Part shown: in pieces, positions 63,820 through 64,000 of the stretch
Layout of the letters: each line of letters begins with the position of its first letter
How positions within the stretch are numbered: the first letter of the stretch is position 1
DNA from: Chamaea fasciata
Lineage: Eukaryota; Chordata; Aves; Passeriformes; Sylviidae
Direction: 5' to 3'
Length of the DNA: 64,000 nt
Assembly (NCBI GenBank): GCA_029207755.1
Contig: JARCOQ010000002.1
Span: 55,207,172-55,271,171 of the forward strand
Made by a program: the position numbers and the translations under genes
The notes under the pieces: generated by a model
The model's database searches: none
What the model saw: only the letters and a program-made list of their open reading frames with translations
What the model was told of the DNA's origin: nothing

Positions 63820-64000
63820 CTGCATCCTGTGCCACCAAAATCAGAAAAGAGCAAAATGCATAACTAATCTTCTAGTGTCTGGGTAAATGAAGAACAACAT
63901 GGTAACATAAATCCAGTGGCAGCTCCAGGACAGTGGATAAAGTCTGACTACAGACCAAAGAGTGCCAGGAAGAAGCACTGGTTTGTTTTGAAAGGACTGC

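Noticed and set aside
1..64000. CRISPR arrays, operons, phage or plasmid features
   Set aside because: No regularly spaced direct repeats, no bacterial gene organisation, and the composition and transposons are those of a bird.

Overview
The window looks like bird nuclear DNA, most likely from a passerine (songbird). Four signs support this. There are pieces of CR1 LINEs with the typical 3' end (TTCCAACCT...ATTCTATGATT). There is a solo LTR of a family common in bird genomes. There is one SINE with a tRNA-Ile head and a CR1-like tail (the TguSINE1 type known from songbirds). The DNA is otherwise AT-leaning, repeat-poor and CpG-depleted, with small isolated CpG-rich spots. Nothing suggests a bacterial, viral or plasmid source.

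I recognise no protein-coding gene, tRNA gene, rRNA gene or CRISPR array. The open reading frames are short, overlap on both strands and match no family I know. The longest (9.15-9.85 kb) is only a pentanucleotide repeat without stop codons. The window is best read as intergenic or large-intron DNA.

Layout: 0-4.8 kb is mostly unique DNA with a small CpG cluster at 1.3 kb. At 4.8-6.3 kb lie two CpG-rich blocks split by a poly-A tract; the second begins at a TATAAATA motif and is the best promoter candidate. At 9.20-9.54 kb is a perfect (CCCTT)68 array. At 15.4-17.3 kb is a long, dead CR1 copy with an internal deletion. At 27.7-28.3 kb is the solo LTR on the minus strand. At 33.2 kb is a compound microsatellite and at 34.0-34.3 kb a CpG cluster. 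At 37.9-38.5 kb is a second CR1 3' end, with small CR1 tails at 41.2 and 49.1 kb. At 52.3 kb is a TAC/TAT array and at 52.73 kb a palindromic POU-type motif. At 55.2-55.4 kb is the SINE on the minus strand. The rest is unique sequence with scattered microsatellites and some AT-rich stretches that could be conserved non-coding elements.

Three short stretches (13.5, 19.2 and 41.7 kb) look like exons by splice-site and frame criteria, but all lie beside poly-T tracts that imitate splice acceptors, so they are leads only. I found no evidence for a previously undescribed biological system. The most useful second looks are the CpG-rich 4.8-6.3 kb interval, the pentamer array, the SINE with its internal duplication, and the exon candidates.
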